From contig CAJOKR010000029.1 in assembly GCA_905235135.1 (NCBI GenBank), positions 1 to 50,026 on the forward strand: a DNA stretch of 50,026 nt. Direction: 5' to 3'. The notes beneath the pieces are model-generated. The model ran no database searches. It was not told the origin of the DNA and saw only the letters and a list, made by a program, of their open reading frames with translations. Below are positions 1 to 8,103 of this stretch, piece by piece. How positions within the stretch are numbered: the stretch's first letter is position 1; the number at the start of each line of letters is the position of its first letter. The DNA comes from an uncultured Bacteroidales bacterium (GTDB lineage Bacteria; Bacteroidota; Bacteroidia; Bacteroidales; WCHB1-69). The position numbers and the translations under genes are program-made.

Positions 1-12
1 AACCGCCGAAGG

Positions 13-177
13 CTACCGGATGAAATTCGTGAACACCGCTTCTTCCGCCTCGGGCAGCCCGTTGCGATCCTTCTCGGCGGCGATGGCCTTGACGAGGAAG
101 GCGATGTTGCGGCCGAGGATGCGCATGCACTGCACGCCCTCCGCGTTGGGGCTGCCGTTGATGAGGAGTGCTTTCAT
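13..177 (-). pseudogene. Internally deleted flavodoxin-type FMN reductase stump
   Basis: A 54-codon frame reads MKALLINGSPNAEG, the FMN-binding start of the NADPH-dependent FMN reductase/flavodoxin family, and passes directly into VQCMRILGRNIAF and ends EEAVFTNFIR, which resembles the extreme C-terminus of the same family. Intact members are about 200 residues, so roughly 150 central residues, including most of the flavin fold, are missing. Head and tail stay in frame. In intact relatives, as I remember them, an Glu-Gly pair occurs both near residue 14 and before the tail, so the deletion may have occurred at that short repeat. It lies 7 bp downstream of abiEii on the same strand. It cannot bind FMN normally. 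A real minimal protein is unlikely. Confidence 0.75.
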
Positions 178-184
178 ATTCGTT

Positions 185-973
185 CTATTTTAATTTGCTG
201 TCTATAAACTGCTCGAAATGCAGTATCTGTGCGCTGCGCAATGGATTGAAAAGCAGGTGTTCGAAGTCTTTCTGCTTCAGCGTAAGGTCAGTGGTGTCAA
301 GTTTGTCGGATAGTGCTTTCTTCAACATTTTCGGGGTGTCGATCCCGCACCGTTGGCGAAGGAAGTCGTAGTCGGGGTCGGTCTGCTGCCAAAGGAAGAT
401 GGTGTCGTAGAAGTCGCGTCCTTTGGCCCGGGCCAGCAGTGCCGCAATCTTCATGGAGAGCATGGTTCCCTTGGCCGGAACCGTCACGGGGAAAAAGAAC
501 CCGTTGCGACTGACCATCGCCGTCTGCGGAGTGTAGTCCACTCCTTGGTCCTGGGCTTCTATCTTCATCAGAAACCTTTCCTCCCGATGACCGGTGAGAT
601 TTAGGTCGAACAGCAGTTCCGGGAAGTAGATGTTGCGGCGGAAGACCGTCAGCCGGGGATTCTCCTTGTCGCGCAACTCCACGCGCAACCCGTTGAGCCG
701 CAGGTGCTCGACCAGCGCATCGGTCATCGTGACAAACTCGTCAGCCGTTAGTCGCTTGCAATCGAAGTCCAAATCCTCGGAGAAGCGGTCTAATCCGAGG
801 ACAAGGCGCAGGTTGGTCCCGCCAATGAACACCAATTTGGGCGCGTAGGGCGATTGCGAAAGGTGCTCCAGCGCCAACAGTTCAATGTATTCCTTCAAGA
901 TGTGCTTGTGGAATGCGGCATTCGCGGCAAGTTGCGGCGGATAGTAGGCCAATATGGACTGTAAATCAATCAT
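185..973 (-). CDS. abiEii: AbiEii/AbiGii-type nucleotidyltransferase toxin
   Basis: Toxin half of an AbiE-type (type IV) toxin-antitoxin and abortive-infection pair; the family is a DNA polymerase beta-like nucleotidyltransferase that uses NTPs to block growth. The signature is clear: GGTNLRL at residues 51-57 and SEDLDFD at 65-71 supply the nucleotide and metal-binding residues, and the KIAALLARAKGRDFYD stretch (about residues 175-190) matches the family's conserved Lys/Asp motif. The length of 262 aa is normal. It overlaps the end of the AbiEi gene by 8 bp, so the two are translationally coupled. No damage is seen. The catalytic motifs look intact, so it should be active if expressed. Confidence 0.9.
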   Translation of the reverse strand: MIDLQSILAYYPPQLAANAAFHKHILKEYIELLALEHLSQSPYAPKLVFIGGTNLRLVLGLDRFSEDLDFDCKRLTADEFVTMTDALVEHLRLNGLRVELRDKENPRLTVFRRNIYFPELLFDLNLTGHREERFLMKIEAQDQGVDYTPQTAMVSRNGFFFPVTVPAKGTMLSMKIAALLARAKGRDFYDTIFLWQQTDPDYDFLRQRCGIDTPKMLKKALSDKLDTTDLTLKQKDFEHLLFNPLRSAQILHFEQFIDSKLK

Positions 974-1586
974 CTGTATAGGTTTTCATCAACAATTGTA
1001 TTCGTTCTTGCAGTGCCTTGTTGCCGCTCTGCATTGCGTAGGCCGTCAGCCGGGTCTTGTCCAGTTCCTCCCGCACCCACCATTCGTCGAAGCGCAGCTC
1101 CAGCATGGCTTCGGCAGTGTTGTATTGCGGATAGAGGTAGAGCAGGTCGAGGATGGCCTTCTCCGGGAAAGCTAACTGGTAGCTGCCCTGCGGCGAAACG
1201 GGCATCTGGCGGAAGCCGAAGAAAAGTTCCGGCTTGACGGTCTGGTAGCTGAAGCGGCCGAAGTCGTTGTGGTAAGCCGTGGTGCGGTTGGAGGTGATGC
1301 AGGTGATGTCGGTCACCGCCTCGGGGATGATGCCGTAGAACGACAGGGCGTAGTGCAGACTGATATACGACGGCGTGTAGATGCGCTGCGCTATGAAACG
1401 CGCCATCTCGGGAGTGCTCTTCAGGTCGCTGAAGGCGTACCAGTCCTGCCGGAGTTTCGACAGATAGCCCCGCTTCACCCAGCGTGTGAGGTTGCTTCGG
1501 TCGAATCCCGGCTCCCACGCACGGATCTGATAGACGTTGAAACATCCCATCCCGTGCCACTGCTCTCGGAACTCCAAATAGGTCAT
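966..1586 (-). CDS. abiEi: AbiEi-type antitoxin/transcriptional regulator
   Basis: First gene of the AbiE operon, 206 aa. The N-terminal about 60 residues (SNLTRWVKRGYLSKLRQDWY) form the winged-helix DNA-binding part found in AbiEi antitoxins; the rest (SYISLHYALSFYGIIPEA, then FPEKAILDLLYLYP) is the C-terminal antitoxin domain. Members of the family repress their own promoter by binding inverted repeats and neutralise AbiEii without stable contact. The start at 1586 lies 26 nt from a consensus -7 box and just downstream of a perfect 12-bp inverted repeat, consistent with autoregulation. Its end overlaps abiEii by 8 bp. Confidence 0.85.
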   Translation of the reverse strand: MTYLEFREQWHGMGCFNVYQIRAWEPGFDRSNLTRWVKRGYLSKLRQDWYAFSDLKSTPEMARFIAQRIYTPSYISLHYALSFYGIIPEAVTDITCITSNRTTAYHNDFGRFSYQTVKPELFFGFRQMPVSPQGSYQLAFPEKAILDLLYLYPQYNTAEAMLELRFDEWWVREELDKTRLTAYAMQSGNKALQERIQLLMKTYTDD

Positions 1587-1591
1587 TGTCT

Positions 1592-1641
1592 CACTTTATT
1601 CAAAAGACGCTGCAAAAATACAACTTTTCTTGAATAAAGTG
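1592..1641 (-). promoter_or_regulatory. abiE promoter with flanking inverted repeat
   Basis: A perfect 12-bp inverted repeat, CACTTTATTCAA at 1592-1603 and TTGAATAAAGTG at 1630-1641, brackets the -7 box (minus-strand TATTTTTGC, 1612-1620). The arms start 38 bp apart, so a dimer or two dimers could sit on the same side of a nearly four-turn stretch and occlude the promoter. AbiEi binding to inverted repeats in its promoter is known for the family; that this is its operator is inferred. Confidence 0.7.
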
Positions 1642-1898
1642 GAATGTTGGTTGTTTCCTGTTAACACGAAAGCTAACCAACAGCCGAAGGCTTGTCAACA
1701 CGATGCAAACACACTCCCGCAACGGCCAACAACGAGCTTGCGACGACCACTTTCCAATCCGGCAGGATGAAGACCGGCGTTTTCACACAACGAGAAATAA
1801 CAGGATACAAAACCGGTGTCCTGTAGTCGGATGAACTACAATTGGGCGCAAGTTTTTTTGCCAAAAACTCAATTATAGCCTTGTGAAACGGATTCTGG
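1642..1898. other. Gene-free interval
   Basis: No convincing gene. A 63-codon minus-strand frame at 1673-1864 has no recognisable domain and ordinary composition for a chance frame. An imperfect hairpin (CAGGATAC and GTGTCCTG, about 1801-1823) is the only structure noticed. Confidence 0.5.
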
Positions 1899-2435
1899 TC
1901 ACGACTTCCTGATCTTCACCTTCGCCGGCACGCCACCCACGACGGTGTTGGCGGGCACGTCCTTGCCCACCACGGCACCGGCGGCCACGATGGCGTTCTC
2001 GCCGATGGTGACGCCTGCCAGTATCGTGGCGTTGGCCCCGATCCAGGCGTTGCGCTTGATGACGACGGGCTTCGTGAGCAGGGAATGCCGCTTTTCAGGG
2101 TCTTCGGGATGGAACTCCGACGCGACGACCACGTGGGGCGCGATGAAAACGCCCTCCTCGACGGTGATGCCGCCAAGGGCTAAGAAGGTGCAGCCGAAGT
2201 TCACGAAACTGCCCTTGCCGAAGGTGGTCTTCTTGCCGTAGTTGATGTTGAACGGCGGGAACACGCGCACCGTGTCGTCAATCTCCGATCCGGTGATCTG
2301 CCGCAGGTAGTCGCGCACCTCCGCCTCGGTGTGGTAGCCCGTGTTCATCTCGGCCACCAATTTCATGCATTTCTGCACGTCGGCGTAAAGCTCGTCGCTG
2401 CCGACGTAGGTTTTTCCTGTATGTTGTTCGTTCAT
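1899..2435 (-). CDS. Left-handed beta-helix sugar/acyl O-acetyltransferase (Maa/LacA type)
   Basis: A 178-aa hexapeptide-repeat acetyltransferase. Residues about 25-55 form the helical N-terminal cap seen in maltose and galactoside acetyltransferases; hexapeptide repeats follow (ITVEEGVFIAPHVVV, VVIKRNAWIGANATILAGV, TIGENAIVAAGAVV), ending in the conserved VVGGVPAKV. The His in EFHPEDP corresponds to the catalytic His region. Such trimers move acetyl from acetyl-CoA to a hydroxyl of a sugar or similar molecule; the substrate here is unknown. It is the last gene of the minus-strand redox cluster, 38 bp after the aldo/keto reductase. A paralogue (8104-8634) sits at the other end of the same cluster. 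Confidence 0.8.
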   Translation of the reverse strand: MNEQHTGKTYVGSDELYADVQKCMKLVAEMNTGYHTEAEVRDYLRQITGSEIDDTVRVFPPFNINYGKKTTFGKGSFVNFGCTFLALGGITVEEGVFIAPHVVVASEFHPEDPEKRHSLLTKPVVIKRNAWIGANATILAGVTIGENAIVAAGAVVGKDVPANTVVGGVPAKVKIRKS

Positions 2436-2473
2436 AGAATTATCGGATATTGCTAATTGCTAACTACTAACTC

Positions 2474-3439
2474 TCACAGCGCTCCCACCACCTCGTGCGC
2501 TTTGTAGGGCTCCTCAAGGTAGGCGGCGTCTTCGTCGCTGAGGTCGAGTTCGAGAGCGCGGACCGCGTTGTTGAAGTGCGGAATTTTCGTGGCTCCCACG
2601 ATGGGCGCGGCGACACCCCGTTTCAGCAACCAGGCCAACGCCACTTCCGTCATCGTCACGCCGAGACGCTCCGCCACCTCCGCCACGCGGGCAATGATCT
2701 CGAGGTCGTTCCTCTTGGCGTGGTCGTACTTGCTGCGCATCGTCTTGTCGGTGCCGCTGCGCATGGAGTCGCTGTCCCACTCCTTGCGGGTGAGGTGTCC
2801 GCTGGCAAGGGGTGAGTAAGGGATGAGCGACACGCCGTACTGCTTCGCCACAGGGATCAGCTCCCGCTCGTCCTCGCGGTAAAGGAGGTTGTAGTGGTTC
2901 TGCAGCGTCTCGAACTTCGTCCATCCGTTCCGCTCTGCGCAGATCTGCATGTTGTGGAACTGGTAGCCGTACATCGCCGAGGCGCCGATGGCCCGCACCT
3001 TGCCGCTCCGCACCAACTCGTGCAGCGCCTGCATCGTCTCCTCGATGGGCGTGCCGTAGTCGAAACGGTGGATCTGGTAGAGGTCGAGGTAGTCGGTGCC
3101 CAAACGCTGCAGCGTGCCGTCGATCTCGCGACGGATGGCGGCGGCGGAGAGCTTGCCCTCGTTGAAATAGACTTTCGAGGCGATCACCACCTGGTCGCGG
3201 GCGACGCCGAGGTCCTTCAGCGCTTTGCCCAAGAACTCCTCGCTGGTGCCGTGCGAATAGACGTTGGCGGTGTCGAAGAAGTTCACCCCGAGGTCGAGGG
3301 CGTGCTTGATCATCTTGGTGGTCTCCTCCTGGTCGAGGGTCCACAGGTGGAAGTCCTCCGAGGGCTTCCCGTACGACATACAGCCGACGCAGATGCGGCT
3401 GACTTCAATGCCGGTGTTTCCTAATTGTGTGTATTTCAT
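2474..3439 (-). CDS. Aldo/keto reductase (YajO-like)
   Basis: A 321-aa (beta/alpha)8 aldo/keto reductase. The catalytic tetrad is visible: Asp56 and Tyr61 in FFDTANVYSHG, Lys89 in VIASKV, and His124 in LYQIHRFD. The C-terminal PIVGATKIPHFNNAV is the NADP-binding loop region. It probably reduces aldehydes or ketones with NADPH in the cytoplasm; the physiological substrate cannot be read from sequence. It follows the flavodoxin gene by 21 bp and precedes the acetyltransferase, so it is in the long minus-strand cluster of carbonyl reductases. No lesion seen. Confidence 0.88.
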   Translation of the reverse strand: MKYTQLGNTGIEVSRICVGCMSYGKPSEDFHLWTLDQEETTKMIKHALDLGVNFFDTANVYSHGTSEEFLGKALKDLGVARDQVVIASKVYFNEGKLSAAAIRREIDGTLQRLGTDYLDLYQIHRFDYGTPIEETMQALHELVRSGKVRAIGASAMYGYQFHNMQICAERNGWTKFETLQNHYNLLYREDERELIPVAKQYGVSLIPYSPLASGHLTRKEWDSDSMRSGTDKTMRSKYDHAKRNDLEIIARVAEVAERLGVTMTEVALAWLLKRGVAAPIVGATKIPHFNNAVRALELDLSDEDAAYLEEPYKAHEVVGAL

Positions 3440-3460
3440 AATTTCAGGATGATTTTGCGA

Positions 3461-4102
3461 TTATCTGAGCCCTTTTAACCATTTCTCCACCTTCGCCTTG
3501 CCGCCTCGCACCTCGTGACCGTAGATGCTGAACTCGCCCGTGACGTTGGCCTTCGGGAAGGCTTTCCGCACGTCTTTGGCGCAGGAGGCCAGACCGCTGC
3601 CCTCGTGGGTGGTGAAGGGGATGACGGTCTTGCCGTCGAGGTTGATGTCCTTGAACAGCGTGAACATGATCTGCGGGTAGGTGCCCCACCACACGGGACC
3701 GCCAATATAGACCGTGTCGTAGCCGCTGAGGTCCGGAGCGGTGCCTTCGTAGGGAGGCAGTTCGCCTGCGGCGGCCTCTTTCTTGGCCAGCTCGATGAGC
3801 GGCGTGTAGGCCATGCCGTCGTATTTGTGGGTGACGATCTCGAACTGGTCGGCGCCCGTGATTTCACTGATGTAGTCGGCCACGATCTTGGTGTTGCCCG
3901 TGTCGATGACGCCGACGGAATAGTTGTCCCCCGCGTGGGAGAAGAAAATGACGATGGATTTGCTCATATTTCCAGAATTTGATTTTTGTTCGTTCTGTAG
4001 AGACGTGCCACGGCGCGTCTCGGCGTTGTTTTTGTTCTGTCCGTTGCAGCCCGTGGCGAAAACCACGGCGAGGACTGCAACGAGGATGTTTTTGATGTTC
4101 AT
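3461..4102 (-). CDS. Flavodoxin-domain lipoprotein with palindromic-element insertion
   Basis: A 213-aa protein starting with a lipoprotein signal (FATGC, Cys19), a short linker and a flavodoxin domain from about residue 46 (SIVIFFSHAGDNYSVG, then GYDTVYIGGPVWWGTYP). It should bind FMN at the phosphate loop FFSHAGDNYS, though this loop is less canonical than in soluble flavodoxins. The linker AETRRGTSLQ (about residues 27-36) is encoded by a diverged copy of a 28-bp palindromic element that also lies in the RND pump gene. An internal Met just before the domain could give a cytoplasmic form. It lies between the SDR gene (12 bp away) and the aldo/keto reductase. Confidence 0.8.
   Translation of the reverse strand: MNIKNILVAVLAVVFATGCNGQNKNNAETRRGTSLQNEQKSNSGNMSKSIVIFFSHAGDNYSVGVIDTGNTKIVADYISEITGADQFEIVTHKYDGMAYTPLIELAKKEAAAGELPPYEGTAPDLSGYDTVYIGGPVWWGTYPQIMFTLFKDINLDGKTVIPFTTHEGSGLASCAKDVRKAFPKANVTGEFSIYGHEVRGGKAKVEKWLKGLR
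3997..4022. repeat. Palindromic element copy 1 (diverged, inside flavodoxin linker)
   Basis: GTAGAGACGTGCC followed by ACGGCGCGTCTC: a near-palindrome matching the two 28-bp copies at 33820-33847 and 34080-34107. The right end is diverged (CGGC instead of CTAC). It lies in coding sequence and keeps the frame open. Confidence 0.75.
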
Positions 4103-4114
4103 AACCTATTGTTT

Positions 4115-4963
4115 TTATTGCCAAAGTTTGAATTCGCCTGTACGGATGCTTGCAATCACGCCGCCGTCGATCAGCAGGTCGGTGCCTGTGATGAACTTGG
4201 CGTGCTCGCCCATCAGGAAAGCGGCGGCCTCGGCAACCTCGTCGCTGGTGCCTGTGCGCTGGGCGGCGGAAGCGTCAATCATCGCCTGATAGCCTTCTCC
4301 GCTGGCCCGGAATTCATCGTAAGCCAACGGGGTGACGATGACACCCGGCGAGATGGAGTTGATGCGGGCACGACGTTTGCGCCAAGTAGTGGCCGCCGCC
4401 CGCTGTGCCTGCAGATGGTTCATCCGCTTGGCAATCATATAGGCGAAACCGCTGTTCTGCATAGCCACCTCCTGGATGAATTTCACGTTTTTCAGCTCTT
4501 CCGTCGGGGTGTTCACCAATTGCAACTCTATGTCGTTGGGAATCGGGTACATATAGGCCGCTTGACTGCTGATGAGGAGTCCTGCGCCGCCCTCGGCCAT
4601 CACTTCGCCGAAGGCATCCACGGCGTAGCCTGTGCCCACCATGTCGAGGTTGACGATGTGCTCCGGACTGGCTTGGTTGGGCGATGCACCGGCCGTGTCG
4701 ATGAAATACATCACGGGACCCAGTTCAGCCGCCTTCCGAGCAAAAGCCTCGATGCTTTCCTTCTGCAAAGCGTTTACTACTAACGTCTCCACATCGTATC
4801 CGCAACGACTGAAATCCTCGCCGACGCGTTTCAGCGTTTCCTCGCTGATGTCGCCTAACAGGATTTTCTTGCCCGCCCCGATACGGCGCACGATGGCGGT
4901 TCCCATACTTCCGGCACCCAACAGTGCCACCACTTGTTTCTGTTCGTTTCTGTCGAAAATCAT
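4115..4963 (-). CDS. Short-chain dehydrogenase/reductase
   Basis: A 282-aa classical SDR with a Rossmann fold. The cofactor motif is GAGSMG (residues 16-21), a variant of the usual TGxxxGxG; the catalytic residues are Ser132 or Ser133, Tyr175 and Lys179 (YMIAK), and the C-terminal FITGTDLLIDGG is the typical SDR end. NAD(P)-dependent reduction of a carbonyl or oxidation of an alcohol is expected; substrate unknown. It follows the DUF362 gene by 12 bp in the redox cluster. A 50-bp piece resembling its 5' end recurs at 8042-8091, showing that a second copy once existed nearby. Confidence 0.85.
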   Translation of the reverse strand: MIFDRNEQKQVVALLGAGSMGTAIVRRIGAGKKILLGDISEETLKRVGEDFSRCGYDVETLVVNALQKESIEAFARKAAELGPVMYFIDTAGASPNQASPEHIVNLDMVGTGYAVDAFGEVMAEGGAGLLISSQAAYMYPIPNDIELQLVNTPTEELKNVKFIQEVAMQNSGFAYMIAKRMNHLQAQRAAATTWRKRRARINSISPGVIVTPLAYDEFRASGEGYQAMIDASAAQRTGTSDEVAEAAAFLMGEHAKFITGTDLLIDGGVIASIRTGEFKLWQ

Positions 4964-4975
4964 AGTCTTACGGTA

Positions 4976-5947
4976 TTATTTGTCGATGCTGATAATCGTG
5001 TACTGGCGACTGCCGAGACCGATTTTCTCGGCGTGTTCGACGGTGTGGATGCCGTGTTTCTTGTTGACTCGATCCACGAGGGGCTTCGCGTCATCGCCGT
5101 TGCTGTTCGTGTGATTGAAGACTAAGTCAAGGCAGGCTTGGTCAAGGGCCACGGGGTCAGTGCTGGCAAGGATTCCGATGTCGCGCAGGCACGGCGCTGA
5201 AGGGTTTCCGTCACAGTCACAGTCCACCGACATGTTGTTCATCACGTTGATGTAGATGATGTTTTTGCCTTGTTGTTTGAAATAGTTGTGCACAGACTGT
5301 GCGGACGCGGCCATTGACTCTAAAAAGTCGTCCTGCTCCACTGAAGTCCAGTTCGATTGGCTCTTGCCGCCAGTGTGGATGTAAATCTTGCCGGAACTCG
5401 ACGCCACACCGATGCTTTGGTTCTTCAGCACACCACCGAAACCGCCCATCGCATGTCCTTTGAAGTGGGCCAGGTTGATCATAAAATCGTAGTTGGCAAG
5501 ATGCGAACCTACAATATTGTATTTCAAGTGTTTAGTGTCCGTGACAGGCAAGTGCATCGTGTCGTCCTCGTCCAAGATGTCAACGGCAGCGATCTGGTTG
5601 AAGCCACGCTCCTCAATAGCTTTGCGATGGTTGGCAGTAGTGGAACGGTTGCCACCGTACGCCGTATTGCACTCCACAATGGTACCATTCACCATCTGCA
5701 CAAGATCCTTGATCAGTTCGGGGCGCAGATAGTTGCTTTTGGCCGACTCTCCGGTGGAGATTTTCACGGCCACGCGGCCTTCTGCCGGCACACCAAGCGC
5801 TTTATAGATATTGATCAATGCTTCGGGGGTGATTTCCTTGGTCATATAGACCACCGAACCCTGGGGTTGCTGTGCGAAGACTTCCTCTTTCGGTTGACAG
5901 CCGAGCAGCATTAACACTGCAACGGCAAGAAATGCGATTTTTTTCAT
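4976..5947 (-). CDS. DUF362 domain lipoprotein
   Basis: Start chosen at 5947 because a lipoprotein signal follows (MKKIAFLAVAVLMLLGC, Cys17); a longer in-frame start at 5989 would hide it and overlap the upstream gene. The mature 306 residues form a DUF362 domain (VAVKISTGES near residue 60, then HFKGHAMGGFGGVLKNQSIG, then STDPVALDQACLDLV). DUF362 proteins are often joined to ferredoxin modules or found beside them; no Fe-S motif is present here. Function is unknown, but the setting among reductases and flavodoxins suggests an envelope redox role. Confidence 0.8.
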   Translation of the reverse strand: MKKIAFLAVAVLMLLGCQPKEEVFAQQPQGSVVYMTKEITPEALINIYKALGVPAEGRVAVKISTGESAKSNYLRPELIKDLVQMVNGTIVECNTAYGGNRSTTANHRKAIEERGFNQIAAVDILDEDDTMHLPVTDTKHLKYNIVGSHLANYDFMINLAHFKGHAMGGFGGVLKNQSIGVASSSGKIYIHTGGKSQSNWTSVEQDDFLESMAASAQSVHNYFKQQGKNIIYINVMNNMSVDCDCDGNPSAPCLRDIGILASTDPVALDQACLDLVFNHTNSNGDDAKPLVDRVNKKHGIHTVEHAEKIGLGSRQYTIISIDK

Positions 5948-5972
5948 TGTAAATAGTATTGGGTTAATATTT

Positions 5973-6818
5973 TTATCCGTAATTCTCAATAAGATATTTC
6001 ACAAAGTTCATATCGTTGAAGTTGACAGTGCCGGTGTCGTGCTGGTTCATCGTGGCAATCTTGGCCATATCGTCATCGCTCAGCGCGAAGTCGAAGATGT
6101 CGAAGTTCTGCGCCATGCGCTCCTTGTGGCTGCTTTTGGGGATGGCCACGATGCCGCGTTGTGTGAGCCAGCGGAGGGCTACCTGCGAGGCGGTCTTGCC
6201 GTACTTGGCACCGATGCCGGCCAGCAGTCCGCTCTTGATGATGCCGTCCACACCCTGACCGCCGAGTGGTCCCCATGCCATCATCTTGGTGCCGAACTCG
6301 TTGAGCGTAGGCTCGATTCCTTGTTGCTGAATCATCGCGTTGCACTGCAGTTGGTTCACCATCGGATTCATATCCACATAGTGGGCGAAGTCGAAGAAAC
6401 GGGCTTGTTGGAAGTTGCTCACCCCGATGGCACGCACCTTGCCGTCGCGATAGGCGTCCTCCATTGCACGCCAGGTGCCGAACACATCGCCGTATGCCTG
6501 GTGTATGAGTAGCAAGTCGATGTAGTCCGTTTTCAGCTTGCGCAGGCTCTCGTCGATGCTGCGAGCAGCCTTTTCCTCGCCGTTGTTGCTGATCCATACC
6601 TTGGTGACGAGGAAAATGTCCTCGCGCTTGATGCCGCTCTTGCGCCAGGCATTCCCTACGCCTTCTTCATTCTGATATGCTTGGGCGGTGTCAATCATTC
6701 TGTATCCCACCTCCAGTGCGTCGCTGACACAACGCTCGCACTCTTCAGGGCTCACCAAAAACACTCCGTAGCCCAAAGTTGGCATCTCCACGCCATTATT
6801 CAATTTGATGTATTCCAT
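5973..6818 (-). CDS. Aldo/keto reductase (AKR5, DkgA-like)
   Basis: A 281-aa aldo/keto reductase of the AKR5/2,5-diketo-gluconate reductase type. The tetrad is Asp43 and Tyr48 (MIDTAQAYQNE), Lys73 (FLVTKVW) and His106 (LLLIHQ). The C-terminal VAIPKSSHKERMAQNFDIFD is the hallmark NADPH-binding stretch. In E. coli dkgA reduces methylglyoxal and other aldehydes and is co-transcribed with yqhD; here it lies 13 bp after a YqhD-type dehydrogenase, the same order. Start taken at 6818 (MEYIKLNNGVEMP); ten extra upstream codons would overlap the preceding gene. Confidence 0.88.
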   Translation of the reverse strand: MEYIKLNNGVEMPTLGYGVFLVSPEECERCVSDALEVGYRMIDTAQAYQNEEGVGNAWRKSGIKREDIFLVTKVWISNNGEEKAARSIDESLRKLKTDYIDLLLIHQAYGDVFGTWRAMEDAYRDGKVRAIGVSNFQQARFFDFAHYVDMNPMVNQLQCNAMIQQQGIEPTLNEFGTKMMAWGPLGGQGVDGIIKSGLLAGIGAKYGKTASQVALRWLTQRGIVAIPKSSHKERMAQNFDIFDFALSDDDMAKIATMNQHDTGTVNFNDMNFVKYLIENYG

Positions 6819-6831
6819 ATTGTCGTTTGAT

Positions 6832-7995
6832 TTACAATGATGCCACAAGTATTTCTTTGATAACCTGCTCCGTCAGTGGCGCGTAAGCATTCTCCAGTCC
6901 TTCATTCACAGCAATGTGATGAGCCATTTCGTCAAGGCGGCTATCATCAATGCCCACCTCGCGCAAGTGCATTGGGATGTTGATGCTCTCGAAGAAGGCG
7001 TAGGTGGCATCGATGGCCTTTTCTGCAATTTCCTGTTTCGGCAACGAAGCGTCGATGCCGAAGACGTTGATACCATATTTCACGAAACGGTCAAGAGTGC
7101 GCTTGCTGAGAATATGGCGCATCCAACGCGGGGTGATGATGGCCAGGCCCTCGCCATGGGTGATGTCGTAGTAGGCGCTCAGGGCGTGTTCGATACCGTG
7201 ACAGGGCCATCCTGACGGGCTGTTGCCAAGGGCATAGATGCCGTTGCAGCCAAGCGTGCAGACAAACATCATTTCGGCACGGGCACGATAGTCTTCAGGG
7301 TTCTCCAAACATGCTTTGGCATTCACCATCAGACTTTTCAAACCGGCCTCGCAGAAACCGTCGTTCAGTAGCGTCGAGTCCTCGCAGAAGTATTGTTCTA
7401 TGATGTGGTTCATGGCATCGGCACAGCCAGCCGCCGTCTGTTTCTTCGACACGGTGAACGTGTAACGGGGATCAAGGAACGAGCAGACAGGGTAGAGGAG
7501 CGGGTCCACATAACCGACCTTGTCATTGGTTTCTGTGCGCGAGATGACGCCGCCACAATCGTATTCCGAGCCTGTAGCCGCAAGCGTCAGGATATCTACG
7601 ATAGGTAGAGCGGCTTTGGCCTTCACCTTGTAGGAAATGAGGTCCCAGGGGTCGCCGTCGTACTTGGCTCCTGCTGCGATGGCTTTCGAGCAGTCGAGCA
7701 CGGAACCGCCACCTACAGCCAGGATAACGTCGATGTTGTTCTCCTTACAGAGACGTACACCATCGAGCACACTGGGGTTGTATTTCGGGTTGGGTTGAAT
7801 GCCCGAGAGCTCTGTTATCTCGAAGTCTTTCAGCAACTCCTTCACACGGTCGTAGAGACCGATTTTTTTGATGCTGCCGCCACCGTATGTGAGCAACACA
7901 CGCTTGCCGATAGCCGCCATTACTTCGGGCAGCTTTTCTACAACATTCTCGCCAAACACCAGGCGAGTAGGGGTCATGTAATCAAAATTTTGCAT
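6832..7995 (-). CDS. Iron-containing alcohol dehydrogenase, YqhD/BdhA type
   Basis: A 387-aa NADPH-dependent alcohol/aldehyde oxidoreductase. GGGS at residues 38-41 is the NADPH-specific turn of YqhD, and GGGSVLDCSK at 95-104 the second dinucleotide motif. Metal ligands are Asp193, His197, His266 and His280, each one off the numbers I recall for YqhD. It reduces short and reactive aldehydes to alcohols in the cytoplasm. It precedes the DkgA-like gene by 13 bp and is preceded by a 108-bp gap holding an SDR gene fragment. With the AraC regulator upstream, the arrangement recalls yqhC-yqhD-dkgA of E. coli. Confidence 0.9.
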   Translation of the reverse strand: MQNFDYMTPTRLVFGENVVEKLPEVMAAIGKRVLLTYGGGSIKKIGLYDRVKELLKDFEITELSGIQPNPKYNPSVLDGVRLCKENNIDVILAVGGGSVLDCSKAIAAGAKYDGDPWDLISYKVKAKAALPIVDILTLAATGSEYDCGGVISRTETNDKVGYVDPLLYPVCSFLDPRYTFTVSKKQTAAGCADAMNHIIEQYFCEDSTLLNDGFCEAGLKSLMVNAKACLENPEDYRARAEMMFVCTLGCNGIYALGNSPSGWPCHGIEHALSAYYDITHGEGLAIITPRWMRHILSKRTLDRFVKYGINVFGIDASLPKQEIAEKAIDATYAFFESINIPMHLREVGIDDSRLDEMAHHIAVNEGLENAYAPLTEQVIKEILVASL

Positions 7996-8041
7996 AGTTC
8001 TTGTTCTTTATATTTAACTTTTTTCAATAATCATTGCATAT

Positions 8042-8091
8042 TTCCGGCATCCAATAGCGCCATCATTTGTTTCTGTTCGTTTCAGTCCTAA
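8042..8091 (-). pseudogene. 5' fragment of a second SDR gene
   Basis: The minus strand reads NEQKQMMALLDAGNM, close to NEQKQVVALLGAGSM at residues 6-20 of the SDR at 4115-4963, with about 40 of 50 matching bases. A stop precedes it in frame and similarity ends right after it. It is a leftover of a duplicated or moved SDR gene. Confidence 0.7.
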
Positions 8092-8103
8092 TATAATGTT
8101 CTC

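Noticed and set aside
1673..1864. A 63-codon minus-strand frame
   Set aside because: No promoter or domain; composition fits a chance frame.
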